DNA from: Orcinus orca
Lineage: Eukaryota > Chordata > Mammalia > Artiodactyla > Delphinidae
NCBI RefSeq assembly: GCF_937001465.1
Contig: NC_064565.1
Coordinates: 44,796,089-44,860,088, forward strand
Length of the DNA stretch: 64,000 nucleotides
Direction: 5' to 3'
Each line of letters starts with the position of its first letter. The stretch's first letter is position 1. Below, piece by piece: positions 46,067-57,744 of this stretch. The position numbers and the translations under genes were made by a program. A model generated the notes under the pieces. It did not search any database and was not told the origin of the DNA. It saw only the letters and a program-made list of their open reading frames with translations.

Positions 46067-46600
46067 TTGGCTTAACTTACTGTGTTTGGAATTTCCTTTT
46101 CACAGGCTGCAGGTTCGTATTCCCATTGTTTTTGGGAATTGTTTTTGTCCCCAGTGGGTAAGGTTGGTTCAGTGGGTTGCGTAGGCTTCCTGGTGGAGGG
46201 GACTGGTGCCTGTGTTCTGGTGGATGAGGCTGGATATTCTCTTTTTGGTTGCAGGACCATGTCTGGCAGTGTGTTTTGCGGTGTCTGTGAACTTATTATG
46301 ATTTTAGGCAGCCCCTCTGCTAATTGGTGTGGCTGTGTCCCTGTCTTGCTAGTTGTTTGGCATGGGTTGTCCAGCACTGGAGCCCACTGGTCATTGAATG
46401 TAGCTGGGTCTTAGCGTTGAGACAGAGATCTCTGGGAGAACTCTCACCGATTGATATTATGTGGGGTTGGGAGGTCTCTGGTGGTCCACTGTCCTGAACT
46501 CAGCTCTCCCACCTCAGAGGCTCAGGCCTAACACCCGGCCAGAGCACCAAGACCCTGTCAGCCACATGACTCAGAAGAAAAGGGAGAAAAAGAAAGAAAG

Positions 46601-46626
46601 AATAAATAAAATAAAATAAAATAAAG
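46601..46626 (+). repeat. (AAAAT)n run inside the L1 5' UTR
   Basis: Repeated AAATA/AAAAT units. A second, purer run lies at 46753-46786. Both may have grown after insertion. Confidence 0.85.
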
Positions 46627-46752
46627 TTTTTAAATGAAAAATTAAAAAAATTATTAAAATTTAAAAAGTAATATTAAAGAAAGGAAATAAGAGAGCAAGG
46701 AAACCAATAAACAAATCCAGCGATAATATCAATTACTAAAAACTATACTAAG

Positions 46753-46786
46753 AAAATAAATAAAATAAAATAAAATAAAATAAAAG
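46753..46786 (+). repeat. (AAAAT)n microsatellite
   Basis: About six AAAAT units in the A-rich section of the L1 5' UTR. Confidence 0.9.
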
Positions 46787-48206
46787 CAGGCAGACAGAAA
46801 CCTAGGACAAGTGGTAAAAGCAAACCTATACAGACAAAATCACACAAAGAAGCATACACATACACACTCACAAAAAGAGAAAAAGGAAAAAAATATATAT
46901 ATATATTAAAAATAAAGGAAGAGAGCAACCAAATCAAACAAATCAACCAATGACAATAAGCTCTAAATACTAAACTATGATAAACATAATACCAGAAACA
47001 AATTAGATACAGAAAGCAAACCCCAATTCTACAGTTGCTCCCAAAGTCCACCGCCTCATTTTTGGGATGATTTGTTGTATATTCAGGTATTCCACAGATG
47101 CAGGGTACATCAAGTTGATTGTGGAGATTTAATCTGCTGCTCCTGAGGCTGCTGGGAGAAATATCCCTTTCTTTCTTTGTTTGCACAGCTCCTGGGGTTC
47201 TGCTTTGGTGTTAGCCCTGCCTCTACATGTAGGTCGCCCTCTGGCGTCTGTTGTTCACTCAGACGGGAGGGGTTTAAAGAAGCGGCTGATTAGGGGGCTC
47301 TGGCTCAGGTCGCGGGGAGTGATGGGTACGGAATGTGGGGCAAGCCTGCAGAGGCAGAGGCCGGCGTGACGTTGCAACAGCCTGAGGTGTGCCATGTGTT
47401 CTCCCAGGGAAGTTGTCCCTGGATCACGGGACACTGGCAGTGGTGGGCTGCACAGACTCCTGGGTGAGGAGGTGTGGATAGTGACCTGTACTTGCACACA
47501 GGCCTCTTGGTGGCTGCAGCAGCAGTCTTAGTGTTTCATGCCACTCTCTGGTCTTCCGCACTGATAGCCGCGGCTCATTCGCGTCTCTGGAGCTCGTTTA
47601 GGTGGTGCTCTGAATCCTCTCCTCGCGAAACATTGGTCTCTTGCCTCTTCGGCAGCTCCAGACTTTTCCCCAGACTCCCTCCTGGCTAGCTCTGGCACAC
47701 TAGCCCCCTTCAGCCTGTGTTCACGCAGCCAACCCCAGTCCTCTCCCTGGGGTCTGACCCCCAAAGCCCGAGCCTCAGCTCCCAGCTCCCGCCTGCCCCG
47801 GCGGGTGAGCAGAGAAGCCTCTCGGGCTGGTGAGTGCTGGTCGGCCCTGATCCTCTGTGCAGGAATCTCTCTGCTTTGCCCTCTGCACCCCTGTTGCTGT
47901 GCTCTCCTCCGCAGCTCCAAAGCTTCCCCCCACCTCCCACCCCTGTCTCCACCAGTGAAGGGGCTCCCTAGTGTGTGCAAACTTTTCCTCCTTCACAGCT
48001 CCCTCCCAGAGGTGCAGGTTCCATCCCTATTCTTTTGTCTCTGTTTTTTCTTTTGCCCTACCCAGGTACGTGGGGAGTTTCTTGCCTTTTGGGAAGTCTG
48101 AGGTCTTCTGCCAGCATTCAGTAGATGTTCTGTAAGAGTTGTTCCACATGTAGATGTAGTTTTGATGTATTTGTGGGGAGGAAGGTGATCTCCACGTCTT
48201 ACTCCT

Positions 48207-48217
48207 CCGCCATCTTG
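48207..48217 (-). promoter_or_regulatory. YY1-like site at the L1 5' end
   Basis: On the minus strand CAAGATGGCGG lies 13-23 bases from the L1 start. This is the position and core (AAGATGGC) of the YY1 site that sets the start of transcription in human L1. Binding here is inferred from sequence. Confidence 0.6.
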
Positions 48218-48239
48218 AAAGTCCCCCACTGTCTTTTTT

Positions 48240-49499
48240 AAAAATTAACTTTAAACTGAAACCCATAGCCTTCTTGACTGTGTGCTAATATAGATCAATA
48301 ATAAACATACTTCCTAGAATAAAATATTTTTATCTTTACCTGATATTCAAAGAACTAGTATTACATACCTAGTTTATACAAGTTTTTATACCTTTGTATG
48401 ACTCTTCATAAAGAAATAACATTACCTATTTCACATAATGAATATGAAATTTCACATCATTGAAAAAATGTGTATTATATATATGCATATTTATTTAACT
48501 TACATTTTTATGTTATTTACTTATATTTTTCCAAAATTTAGTTCCGTACCACATATATATGTACAGGGCACTAAATATGGTTAAAGGTGATTAAGACTTG
48601 TTCTCTACATTAAGGTTAAAGAGTAAGAAAAACTGGCAAGACAAGAGCACATTTAAAAACATGTCCTACTGGATAGGCCAAATTAAGGGCTAATTATTAA
48701 AGCAATTTATGAAATTAAGAGATTATGTTCTTAAAATAATACTATCATAGGAACAGAAAGAAAAGTTAATCAGAGCAGAAGACCCAGAAATAGATTCAGC
48801 ATATCTTAAACTTAGCATTTCAAATCAATATTTATTTTTAAAAAATCATTAAATGGTACTGTAACAGTTGGTTTACTATTTGAAAAATGTTCAAAAATAT
48901 AAAGTTCACGTGAAGAAAAAAATAAAAATCAAACCAAAATTAACTAGATGGAAATGTAATTTAAATATTAATTTGAGCTCAGTTGTGAGTAAGCTATTAA
49001 TTAGATCTGTAAAAAGAAACTATAATAGATAAATACATAAAACTTACTTTCCTGGCAAGTGCTCTGGTACTCACTCTCTTATAAAATTTTATCAGAATAA
49101 AGGCATTTTATTTGCCAGTCGTCATGTGTGGTCCTTCCGCTATTCCAAGTTAAAGCTTATTTTAGAGTTTATTATTATGATGTCTCTTGCATTCTCTTGT
49201 CCAGAGCAGAAATAGGATGACTAGGTTTTTTCCTGTGTGGAATAAAGCCTGGATAACTTCCTTTCAACCTTTATGTATTTATTAATTTAACTGTATATTT
49301 ACTATGTTCCAAGCAGTACTCTAAGCACAGTGTAAAAGACTCACTTAAACCCAGGTATACTCTGATTGACACCTGGATTCAGGTGAGGGACCTGAGTGGG
49401 GAAAGGCCGTGGGGAAAGACAAAGAGTCTTTTGGGGACACCTAAATCTGAAATTCATGGTCAAAAGAAAGATAGGAGACATGGCAGGTGTTAAATGATA
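48240..49499. other. AT-rich stretch, nothing recognised
   Basis: Low-GC sequence following the large L1. The retroviral remnant does not continue here. No repeat family or exon recognised. Confidence 0.4.
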
Positions 49500-49504
49500 G
49501 GTTG

Positions 49505-49975
49505 TGGACTTTTTGATGATGGGCATTCTGACCTGTGTGAGGTGATACATCATTGTAGTTTGATTTGAATTTCTCTCATAATTAGCGAAGTTGAGCATCT
49601 TTTCATGTGCCTTTTGGCCAACTGTATGTCTTCTTTGGAGAAATGTCTATTTAGATCTTCTGCCCAGCTTTTTGATTGGGCTGACTTTTTTCTTTTTTCT
49701 TTCTTCCTTTTTTGTTTGTTTGATATTGAGCTGTATGAGCTATTTGTATATATTTGTACATACATTTTGGAGATTAATCCCTTGTCAGTCGCATTGTTTG
49801 CAAATATTTTCTCCCATTCTGTAGGTTGTCTTTTCGTTTTGTTTAGTTTCCTTTACCGTGCAAAAGTTTTAAATTTAATTAGGTCCCTAATACAACATTG
49901 TAAATCAACTATACGTCTATTAAAATATATATTAAAGCAAGAAAATATCAAATGAACCTGAAAAAAAAAAAAAAG
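49505..49975 (+). mobile_element. Twin-primed (5'-inverted) L1 insertion
   Basis: 49887-49975 is L1 3' end in sense orientation (AATACAACATTGTAAATCAAC, then an A14 tail). 49505-49886 is L1 ORF2 C-terminal sequence in antisense (TTTTTGATGATGGGCATTC ... CCTTGTCAGTCGCATTG). An inverted 5' piece joined to a sense 3' tail is the classic outcome of twin priming. A pyrimidine-rich insertion lies at 49686-49720. No clear target duplication was seen. Confidence 0.85.
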
Positions 49976-49979
49976 ACAG

Positions 49980-51440
49980 CTTGTATGAAATGTGATAGGG
50001 ATGAGAGAGTGATGCCTCTAAAGTGGTTCCTTATGCTTTTATGCTTTGGGAGCCTCTGCTAATGAAGTAGTTCCTCAGGAAAGATAGGAGTGTTTGGGAA
50101 TAGTTTTCAACATTGTTTCAAGCCCCAGCATCACTTCCTTGGAGAGCAGTAGCTTGGCCCCTATCAGCTAACCATGACATCCCCCCCACACACATTTTGT
50201 CCCTTCTTGTCCCATCACCATGAGTTGCTCCAGCAAGACTTCAAGTTTCAGAAATGTCCAGGAAAGAAGCAATTTTCAGTGTGCTTTGAGCTGTCAGTGA
50301 AAAAGGATAGGAGAAGGAGAATTGCAGGTGTGCAACATAAACTGGTGGTATTTCATCCAATTCTGCCACACTTAATAAGCCTGGAGGAAGGGTTTGGTCC
50401 CTGTTGCTTGAAATTCTCTTTAAAATAAAAATTTAAAAAAATGCTAAAAACCTCCTTGGGTTTTAGATTGTTCCCTAGGTGTCAATTGATGGGCAAAGGG
50501 AAAAGTCTCACTTAGCAGCATTTCCTGCTGGTGACAACTAGATAGAAAATTCTGTAAGAGGAAAACGATTTACTTTACGAAAAATACAAAATACCTTGAA
50601 TCAACTTGAAAAAAAATTTAGGACCTATTCTAAGAGCATTACAAAAATAATTGAGTAGCATTTATTTATTCCTTAGACTGATTATTAAACAAAAGAAAAT
50701 TTGAATGTCATCACCCTCGATGAGAAGAACCAATATTAGAATTTAAGTAAAACTTTACTTAAATTGATCTCTAAAATGAATGCAGTTGTAATCAAAAGCT
50801 CAGTAGAATCAAACAGGCACTTATATAATCAAGGAAATTTTGACAGACTGCCTTGCCACAGTGTGGAGGATAATGAAAGTATCCTATTTGTTAGTTGAAA
50901 AAGAAGCATAAGGACAAAAATTAATATATATATACATATATATGTGTTTCTATATATGCATATGTATTTTTTTAATTTTAAAGAAATCTTAAAAAAAAAT
51001 CTCGATCCAAGCTTTCCTAGTGTATTATGACCATTCTATTGTAAAAGCTGCAGAATATTTTGAGTTCTGTTAAGGAAAATTAGAAACTTTCTAAAGCTGT
51101 TTCATATTTCTTGTAGGATATTGGTTTCATGGTAAGACAGTGATTCTGAGTCTCCAGGGTAACCCCCTTTTTTCAGACTAAAGAATCTTTTTAAACATTG
51201 ACAGATCTTTCTATTTTCTCGTTCTTATAGGCACAGTACAATTCTGGGAGTTGATGTGGGCTCTACAAAAGTTTGTTTTGATTAATTTGGTTCTCCCAAA
51301 CCCAGGTGAAGAGACATTAGCTTGTCTACACTTTATTTCGCTATGTCATATGTCAGATTGCCTAACATATGACATAGTCAGTGAATGAAGCTGGAAAAGG
51401 GGCAATAAAAGCTTCATTACACATATTATGGACATTATCA
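49980..51440. other. AT-rich stretch with an inverted repeat
   Basis: A TA/TG-rich patch lies at about 50923-50970 and the 13-bp-arm inverted repeat at 51341-51377 (separate entry). No genes or families recognised. Confidence 0.4.
51341..51377. repeat. Perfect inverted repeat, 13-bp arms
   Basis: CTATGTCATATGT (51341-51353) and ACATATGACATAG (51365-51377) are exact reverse complements around an 11-bp loop. Confidence 0.9.
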
Positions 51441-51444
51441 ATAA

Positions 51445-51680
51445 TAATGATCAAAACTAACATTTACTGAGCACTTCCTGTGTATCTCATATATGTTACT
51501 GCTTTTCACTCAATGTCTCCGTTAATTCGGGCAGTATCCACAAGCTAAATATTATTACCGACATTCCTGTTTTTCAGATGCAGGAATTGACATTAGTAAG
51601 GAATTGAAGTTAACTTACTAACCCAGGTTACACAGAGAGCAAGTAGCTGGATTTCACACCCCTAAGCATTGTTTCAGATG
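51445..51680 (-). mobile_element. MIR SINE, reverse
   Basis: Antisense MIR words in order: CATTTACTGAGCACTTCC, TTTTTCAGATGCAGGAATTG and TTACACAGAGAGCAAGTAG. Confidence 0.65.
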
Positions 51681-51689
51681 GCTAGAGTT

Positions 51690-53810
51690 TCTTTTGTATA
51701 CTTAGTCATCAGCAGGGGCTGCTGTCCCATGTTTTTTGTTTTGTGTTTTCACTAGCCTATGTGCCCTCATTAGTAACCAGCTTTCAGCCATGCCCCAGTT
51801 TCTCTCTGCCTGGCACAGTGGTCTTTTCCAAGTGCAAACCACAAGCCTTACTTGAAGAGTAGCTGACATGAAGTTTCCCATGAAGTTTCTTCTTGGAGAG
51901 CATGATATTCATGGTCCTCTAAGAGCGGCTCCACTTGTTTCTGGAATCATGAATCAGAGTCACCTTTCCATTGTCTGATTCTTTCCACAGTCTATTTGCC
52001 AGAATTTACTTCTATTAGGATCTAGATTTAAGTCATTTTTTTCCCCTTTTTCTTACATGTGTTTGCTTACTTTGGTGAATTCTGATAAAGCATAACTTTA
52101 GATAGATATGGTAATATGCCACTGTTCAAGATACATTTGTTATTAATTGGGGTCAGTTTTATAATTTTCTCAGCAAAATATGAAATAACATGTATTAGAT
52201 GTTGACATCATCCAGTAAGTTGAAACAAATTTCACTATAGAAACTGAAATGCGTAACTCTTGTGATTGATCTTATAAATGCAACCTTTTTGCCCTAAGGA
52301 CAAAATGTTAAGAGTGGAGGAGATTTTGAGTTACAAACTCTAATGGTGTCAACTGGTATCTTCCTCACATATAAAGAACTACGCATTATACCCCGACTGT
52401 GTCAGAGATAAATGCATTATCCTTATAATAGTGTGTTTCAAAATTGGGTTTACATGCCCCAGATAAATAGTCACAACTTGTAGCTTTAAAAATGTGTATA
52501 CTGATCAACTGGTTGTGCTGTCTACACAGTTGCCACTCACTGTGCAGTTACTACATTTCTCTTTAACTAAATGGTGTCACCGATTCCAGTCTTCACACAT
52601 TCTCTTCTATCCTGTCATTACTTCCTCAAAACATCTGCCAAGATTATTACCTGATGCACACATTTTTTAAAGAGTAGCTTTTTTTTTTTAACTAAATTGA
52701 GTGATTTCTCTTGGTTTTTACTTAATTGTGTGACTTTTGACATAGATGACATAGCTCCATTCCTAGGGGACAAATGTCATTTTATGAATTACAAAGCTTT
52801 CGAATATATCATGCTTAATATAATGTACAGGGGTAATAATTGTATAAGCCATGGTGATTTGTAGAATATAAAAATAAAGTATGTTAAAGGAGGAAATCAA
52901 TATAGTAAGCTGATAAAATTATTTTTGCTCACTTTTCGGTCTATTTCTTTTATAATTATCTCAGTAGAAATGCCTTCCAGGGCCTTTGGGTGAAAATATA
53001 CAATCAGTGATGTTAGGTGCATTATTGTGAAAGGTGACCACCCAGGACCATTTTAAGATCTTTGTAAATCCTAGGAATACAGTGGTAACAAAAGGATTTA
53101 TTGTAAACTGGCAATTTAACAAAATACTTTTAGAGCCAGAAAGCAATTCTGGAAAAGATCACAGCCATAAATAGGTAAGACAGTTGAAGTAAGCACCATG
53201 ACTTCCACAGAAGCAAGGCTGGTGTATTTATGGCATGTTGAAAGTGCAGGAATAGCTGCTGTGGCCCCCAGGAGTTAGGCAGATAGGAGAGTAAAGTTGC
53301 CTAATTTGTTTGACTTGTATTCAATATAAACATTTCCTTTAAAGCTATATTTCAATATAATTAGTTTTCTGTATCCTTCTTTTTTCTCCTTAAGGAAGAA
53401 GTTCTTCTTAGCTTCTTCAATATATGTTTTGAATTAAACTCAGTCCTAATAAGGTAAACATATATGGTTATTAATTCTGCTATAGAGAGTACTCAGGAAT
53501 TTTTAAAATATCAACAGCTAATTCTGTTCCAAAGACCTGTATTAATAATTGAATAGCAAATAGGTTCTCCTGCATTTTATTCAGTTCTTTATGTCCTCTT
53601 TTTGCTTTCTAAAACTGCATTAGACATTAATATTGATTGTAGAGTCAGCTTTCAACAGTGTCCTTCTTTGTAATTGATTTATAGGTTTATTATACATGCC
53701 CTTGTTCACCAGAAAGAGTCAATGCTGAATAGGTGGAAAATGTATAAGTCAACCCAGTTTTGACCTTATGTGTACTTACATGTAGGCATATTTGAAGCAC
53801 TCATGTGGTT
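51690..53810. other. AT-rich stretch, nothing recognised
   Basis: No repeat or exon signal was accepted. A minus-strand open frame at 52961-53146 was considered and rejected. Confidence 0.4.
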
Positions 53811-53814
53811 TGAC

Positions 53815-54290
53815 TGGGGACAGATCCCCTTCCTGTCTTCCTCATATCCTGGTCTCCTCCCTTCATTCTACAAGGTCCACATGAGCAGACTCCCTGACTT
53901 CACTCTTAACATTCACAGCCTCACACTCTGCCCTTCAGTCATACAGGACCCCTTATTGTTGTTTATACTTGCCAACTTTACACCCACCCAGGGCCTTTGC
54001 ATTTGCTGTCCTTTTGTTGAACCCCTGTTCTGCCAGATATTTTGCTGGTTCCCTTTGCTCACTTTATTTATACATCTGTCCATCAGGGAAGGTGTTTCTT
54101 GACACCCGACATATGGATGCATACTCTATCACACTGCTTTATTATTCCTCAAAGAGCTTATCATTGCCTAGCATGATGTTATTCAATTATTTATCTTTTG
54201 TCTCTCTTCCCATTAGAATATGTATTTCATGAGGGTGTTCCTTTGCCTGGCACATAGTAGATTCTCGAAGTTGTTTATAATTGAAATAAT
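53815..54290 (+). mobile_element. L2 LINE 3' region
   Basis: Sense L2 landmarks: CCCAGGGCCTTTGCATTTGC, GGGAAGGTGTTTCTTGACAC, CATTAGAATATGTATTTCAT and GCCTGGCACATAGTAGATTC. The 110-codon open frame across it is not a host gene. Confidence 0.75.
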
Positions 54291-54584
54291 TAAGGAATCC
54301 TTTAGGAGAAATTCAGAATATTTTTAGTGTAAGGGAGTAAATTAGTTAACATAATCAAACAAAAAGATATAAAAGCTACAGTAAATGAGAAAAAATTGCT
54401 GTACATAATGCTATGCAAAACGGACTCTTGATTGTGGGACTTAAAGGTTTTAAAAAGTTGTACATTTAAAAAAATTTTCACACTACAGTATGATTATCAC
54501 TGACTCAAAAGAAAAGAAATCGTAGTTGTTTTTGGTTTTGACTCGTTTTTAACTTTTCATGTGTGTTACATTTTGAAGCCTGCT

Positions 54585-54695
54585 ATCTATATGTAGCTAT
54601 AGATACAACTATAGATACATACTTACATATACATATATTTATGCCTCTATACCTCTATATCCATCTGTCTGTCTACCTATCTATCTATCTAATCA
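54585..54695 (+). repeat. (ATAG)n / (CTAT)n tetranucleotide region
   Basis: Degenerate ATAC/ATAG units pass into a purer CTATCTATCTATCTA run near 54677-54691. Confidence 0.8.
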
Positions 54696-54699
54696 CACA

Positions 54700-55740
54700 A
54701 GGTGGTGTTTGGATAAATGAGATTCCTAAGCCAAAGGAAGTCATATTCGAGTTGGGGAAACAAAGCACATCCACAAATATTATTAAAGATATGTGAACTG
54801 TTGAGAATATAAAAGAACTAAAAATTGACTGTAATAAGTTATATGTGTGCTAGTTAATAAATGTAAATAGGTATGTATTGATTGACCAGCAGCAGTATTC
54901 TTTATAACTCTGGGTTATAAAGTAATAGAAAATTATGAATACATCAGCAAATGTTATAGTAAATAACTTACCATTAAACTTTCAGTTTATGGAAGTCTTG
55001 GAAAAACAAATTTCCATGGGATGACGTTTTCATATAAGTGTGGATAATTATTCTATAGATATATTCTGAAATATGGATTTAAAGTGAGTTAGTCCTTTAT
55101 CCTTATTGCAATTTCTCATTGACTTTTACTTTCGTCACTAATAATAGTTTCATATCTAAAAGACAAAGCCTTGTGAGAGGTTTTAAACAGCTCAGGAATT
55201 TGTTTTTGTTCTCCTGGCAAGTCATTTGGCCCTGAGGCATTATGTCATATCCATGCAGGTCCTCAGTTATAGAAGTGACTAATGTGAGAAAACAAGAGGA
55301 TGCCACAATCATTTTAGTGCATTAATTGCATTCAAGATACAATCTTTTTCTTCCCTCAGATAATAAGAACCCATGTTTGTTTTTCTTCCCATTTATTTCA
55401 TGTTCCTTTATCATCCTAATAATAACCTGCAATCTGCTGCCTTAATCATGATAAGCAGTCTCAAGTCACTTTGTCTCATCACACTGTTGGATAAACACTT
55501 CTGATTTAAATTTCAATAATTCTACATTAACAGTGCTGATATGAGCCTTAGATGTCTGATGGAAATTCTGCACAGGGATTACTTAGTAATTATTGGTTTC
55601 ATTGAGGTTTATGTTAGAGCTGTAGTTATTGCAGTGCCAGAAGTCCAAGCCCCAGAGAGCAAGCCAGGCCAAGCTTGCATGATCACTGCAGTTCACCTAT
55701 TAAATATGCCATAAAAAATGAAATTAAAGTCTCTACTGGG
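54700..55740. other. AT-rich stretch, nothing recognised
   Basis: No repeat family or gene signal recognised. Confidence 0.4.
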
Positions 55741-55759
55741 TGATCAAACTGTCTAAAAG

Positions 55760-56110
55760 TCATATAGAATTTTAGAATCATGGACATTTAAAGATGTGAC
55801 AGCTCTATTACATTATCTAATCAACCTCCCACCCCTATCTTTCTCTTGAGAGACTGTTCTCTTAACGCCGTTTTTGATTATTTTGTCTAGTCTATTTGAA
55901 ATGACTTGGCCCATAAGCCTTCTATACTTCCCCCAGGAGAACTTTCCCTGCTCTAATAGATTTCATTGTTAGAAGTGCTTCTTAATTGCTAAATCTTTCC
56001 CCTTTAATTTCATGCTATTGTCTTATTTTAACCTTTGTTTTATTGTCTGGTTGTTTCTATACTTTATATACAGACCACATCTCAAATAAGTGTTACATTT
56101 ATCCAATTGG
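55760..56110. other. Possible ancient CR1/L3-like fragment
   Basis: TTTAGAATCATGGACATTTA and TAGAAGTGCTTCTTAATTGC faintly resemble an L3/CR1 3' region. The similarity is too weak for a firm call. Confidence 0.25.
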
Positions 56111-56360
56111 GATTCAGAACATGGGCAACAAGAAAACTTATGAAAGGTAAAACTTGGTCAACCAAAGTCATATTTATTCATCAACTAAGTAGTTCTATTA
56201 TTTAATATGTCTGTTAGATACTGAAATCATCATTTTTACGTAATTGTCTCTTCCTCCATGTTCGTATATTAAAATACTGAGCCATGCTTGGTCATTCAGA
56301 GATGTTCGTCCCCTCACCCTTGGTGGTGGAGGGAGAGTTAGAACAAATATTCCACTGACA

Positions 56361-56554
56361 TGTGCTGTGGACTGAATTGCGGCCCCTAAATTCATTTGTT
56401 GAAGCCCTAAACCCCAAGGTGACTATATTTGGAGATAGGACCTTTAAGAGGTAATTAAGGTTAAATGAAGTCATGAGGGATGGACCCTAATCCAGTAGGA
56501 CTGTTGGCTTCATAAGAAGAGGAAGAGAGACACCTTTCTCCCTCCCTCCCCCCA

Positions 56555-56586
<32 letters not shown>

Positions 56587-56812
56587 CCCCCGAGCCCCCC
56601 CTCCCCTGCTGCCGTACACTCAGAGGAAAGGACACAAGAGCCCTTATTGAGAAGGTAGCCGTTTGCAAGCCAGGAAGAGATCTCTCCCCAGGAACTGAAT
56701 TGTCTGGTGCCTTGATCTAGGACTTCCAGTCTCCAGAATTTTGAGAAAATAAATTTCTGTTGTTTAAGTCACCCAGTATGAGGTATTCTGTTGTGTCAGC
56801 CCAACCAACATG
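56361..56812 (+). mobile_element. MLT1-type solo LTR with a pyrimidine-rich expansion
   Basis: Starts TGTGCTGTGGACTGAATTGC, then CTAAATTCATTTGTTGAAGC, CCTTGATCTAGGACTTCCAG, AAATAAATTTCTGTTGTTTA and GTCACCCAGTATGAGG: the MLT1 consensus order in sense. A (CT)n-rich block at about 56535-56605 interrupts it and looks like a later microsatellite expansion. Confidence 0.85.
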
Positions 56813-57260
56813 ATGGATGCATCTGACATTTTGTTTGTCAGTAGTGTGCTAATATAATAAAAATCCCATAGCACTTGCATTTTAGTTGCAAAAGCTTTTT
56901 TTTTATTACCTTGTGAGATTCTCCTGCAGTCCTCATAGTGGGCACAGAGACTGCCAGGCAGCCCTCACTGGTCATGAAGCAGTTGGGGCACTCAACAACA
57001 AACAGCCAGGGAACGATGCGGAACGGGGCTGAGAATGAGCCCAGAAATCTGTTCTGGTTGTATGACCAAGCAAAAGTTAAAGAATATAAACTTTTTAAAA
57101 ACAAACACAGATGTGGAAAGGATGTTATAATGAACTCCCATATACCCATCCCCAGATTCAACCAATATCAGTGAAACATAATCAGTGCTAATTTTCCTTC
57201 CTGTAGAATTTTAAAGTCAAATCCTTGACATCATAACATTTATCTCTAAATACTTCTGTA

Positions 57261-57594
57261 TTTTTTTTTGTTTGTTTTTTAATTTATTTTTGGCTGCGTT
57301 GGGTCTTCTTTACTGAGCGCAGGCTTTCTCTAGTTGTGGCGAGCGGGGGCTACTCTTCGTTGCGGTGCAAGGGCTTCTCATTGCGGTGGCTTCTCTTGTT
57401 GCGGAGCAGGGGCTCTAGGTGCACAGTCTTCAGTAATTGCAGCACGCAGGCCCTAGAGTGCTCAGGTTTAAGTAGTTGTGGCACATGGGCTTAGTTGCTC
57501 TGTGGCATGTGGGATCTTCCTGGACCAGGGATCGAACCCATGTCCCCTGCATTGGCAGGCGGATTCTTAACCACTGAGCCACCACGGAATTCCC
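57261..57594 (-). mobile_element. Long tRNA-derived SINE (CHR-2 long form)
   Basis: A T-rich head then TTTTTGGCTGCGTTGGGTC, TTCGTTGCGGTGCAAGGGC and CCTGCATTGGCAGGCGGATT, ending at GGAATTCCCC. It is the same long form as the 16.3-kb copy. Confidence 0.88.
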
Positions 57595-57603
57595 CTTTAT
57601 ATT

Positions 57604-57744
57604 ATTATTATTTTATTTATTTTTTTTGTTTATTTGTTTTTTGGGCACACCATGTGGCATGTGGAACTTCCCTGACTAGGGATCAAACCCGTGCACCCTG
57701 CAGGGGAAGCGTGGAGTCTTAACCACTGGACCACCAGGGAAGTC
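57604..57744 (-). mobile_element. Short tRNA-derived SINE next to the long one
   Basis: TTTTTTGGGCACACCATGTGG ... CACCAGGGAAGTCC, like the copy at 872-1016. The 9-bp target duplication CTTTATATT is at 57595-57603 and 57745-57753, so it inserted directly beside the long SINE. Confidence 0.85.

Larger units (their letters stand above)
40946..48229 (-). mobile_element. Nearly full-length L1 (about 7.3 kb)
   Basis: Antisense element with all parts: T-rich tail complement, 3' UTR (40963-41316), ORF2 (about 41317-45110), ORF1 (45180-46066) and a long 5' UTR (46067-48229). Its far end reads, on the minus strand, ACTTTCAAGATGGCGGAGGA, as in cetartiodactyl L1s. The probable target duplication is TGTCTTT(C)TTTT at 40939 and 48230; the right copy is followed by AAAAA, matching the L1 endonuclease preference TTTT/AA. 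Both ORFs are broken, so it cannot move by its own proteins. Confidence 0.95.
46067..48229 (-). promoter_or_regulatory. L1 5' UTR / internal promoter region
   Basis: 2.16 kb upstream of ORF1. The outer half (47180-48229) is CpG-rich and GC-rich, unlike anything else in the window. The inner half contains an extremely A-rich plus strand (46560-47040). Mammalian L1 5' UTRs hold RNA polymerase II promoters, often also an antisense one. Activity here is unknown, and silencing by methylation would be expected. Confidence 0.8.

Noticed and set aside
52961..53146. 61-codon minus-strand frame with a protein-like translation
   Set aside because: It has no splice-like borders and no CpG, and its length is expected by chance in this composition.
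53770..54102. 110-codon plus-strand open frame
   Set aside because: It lies mainly within L2 LINE sequence.
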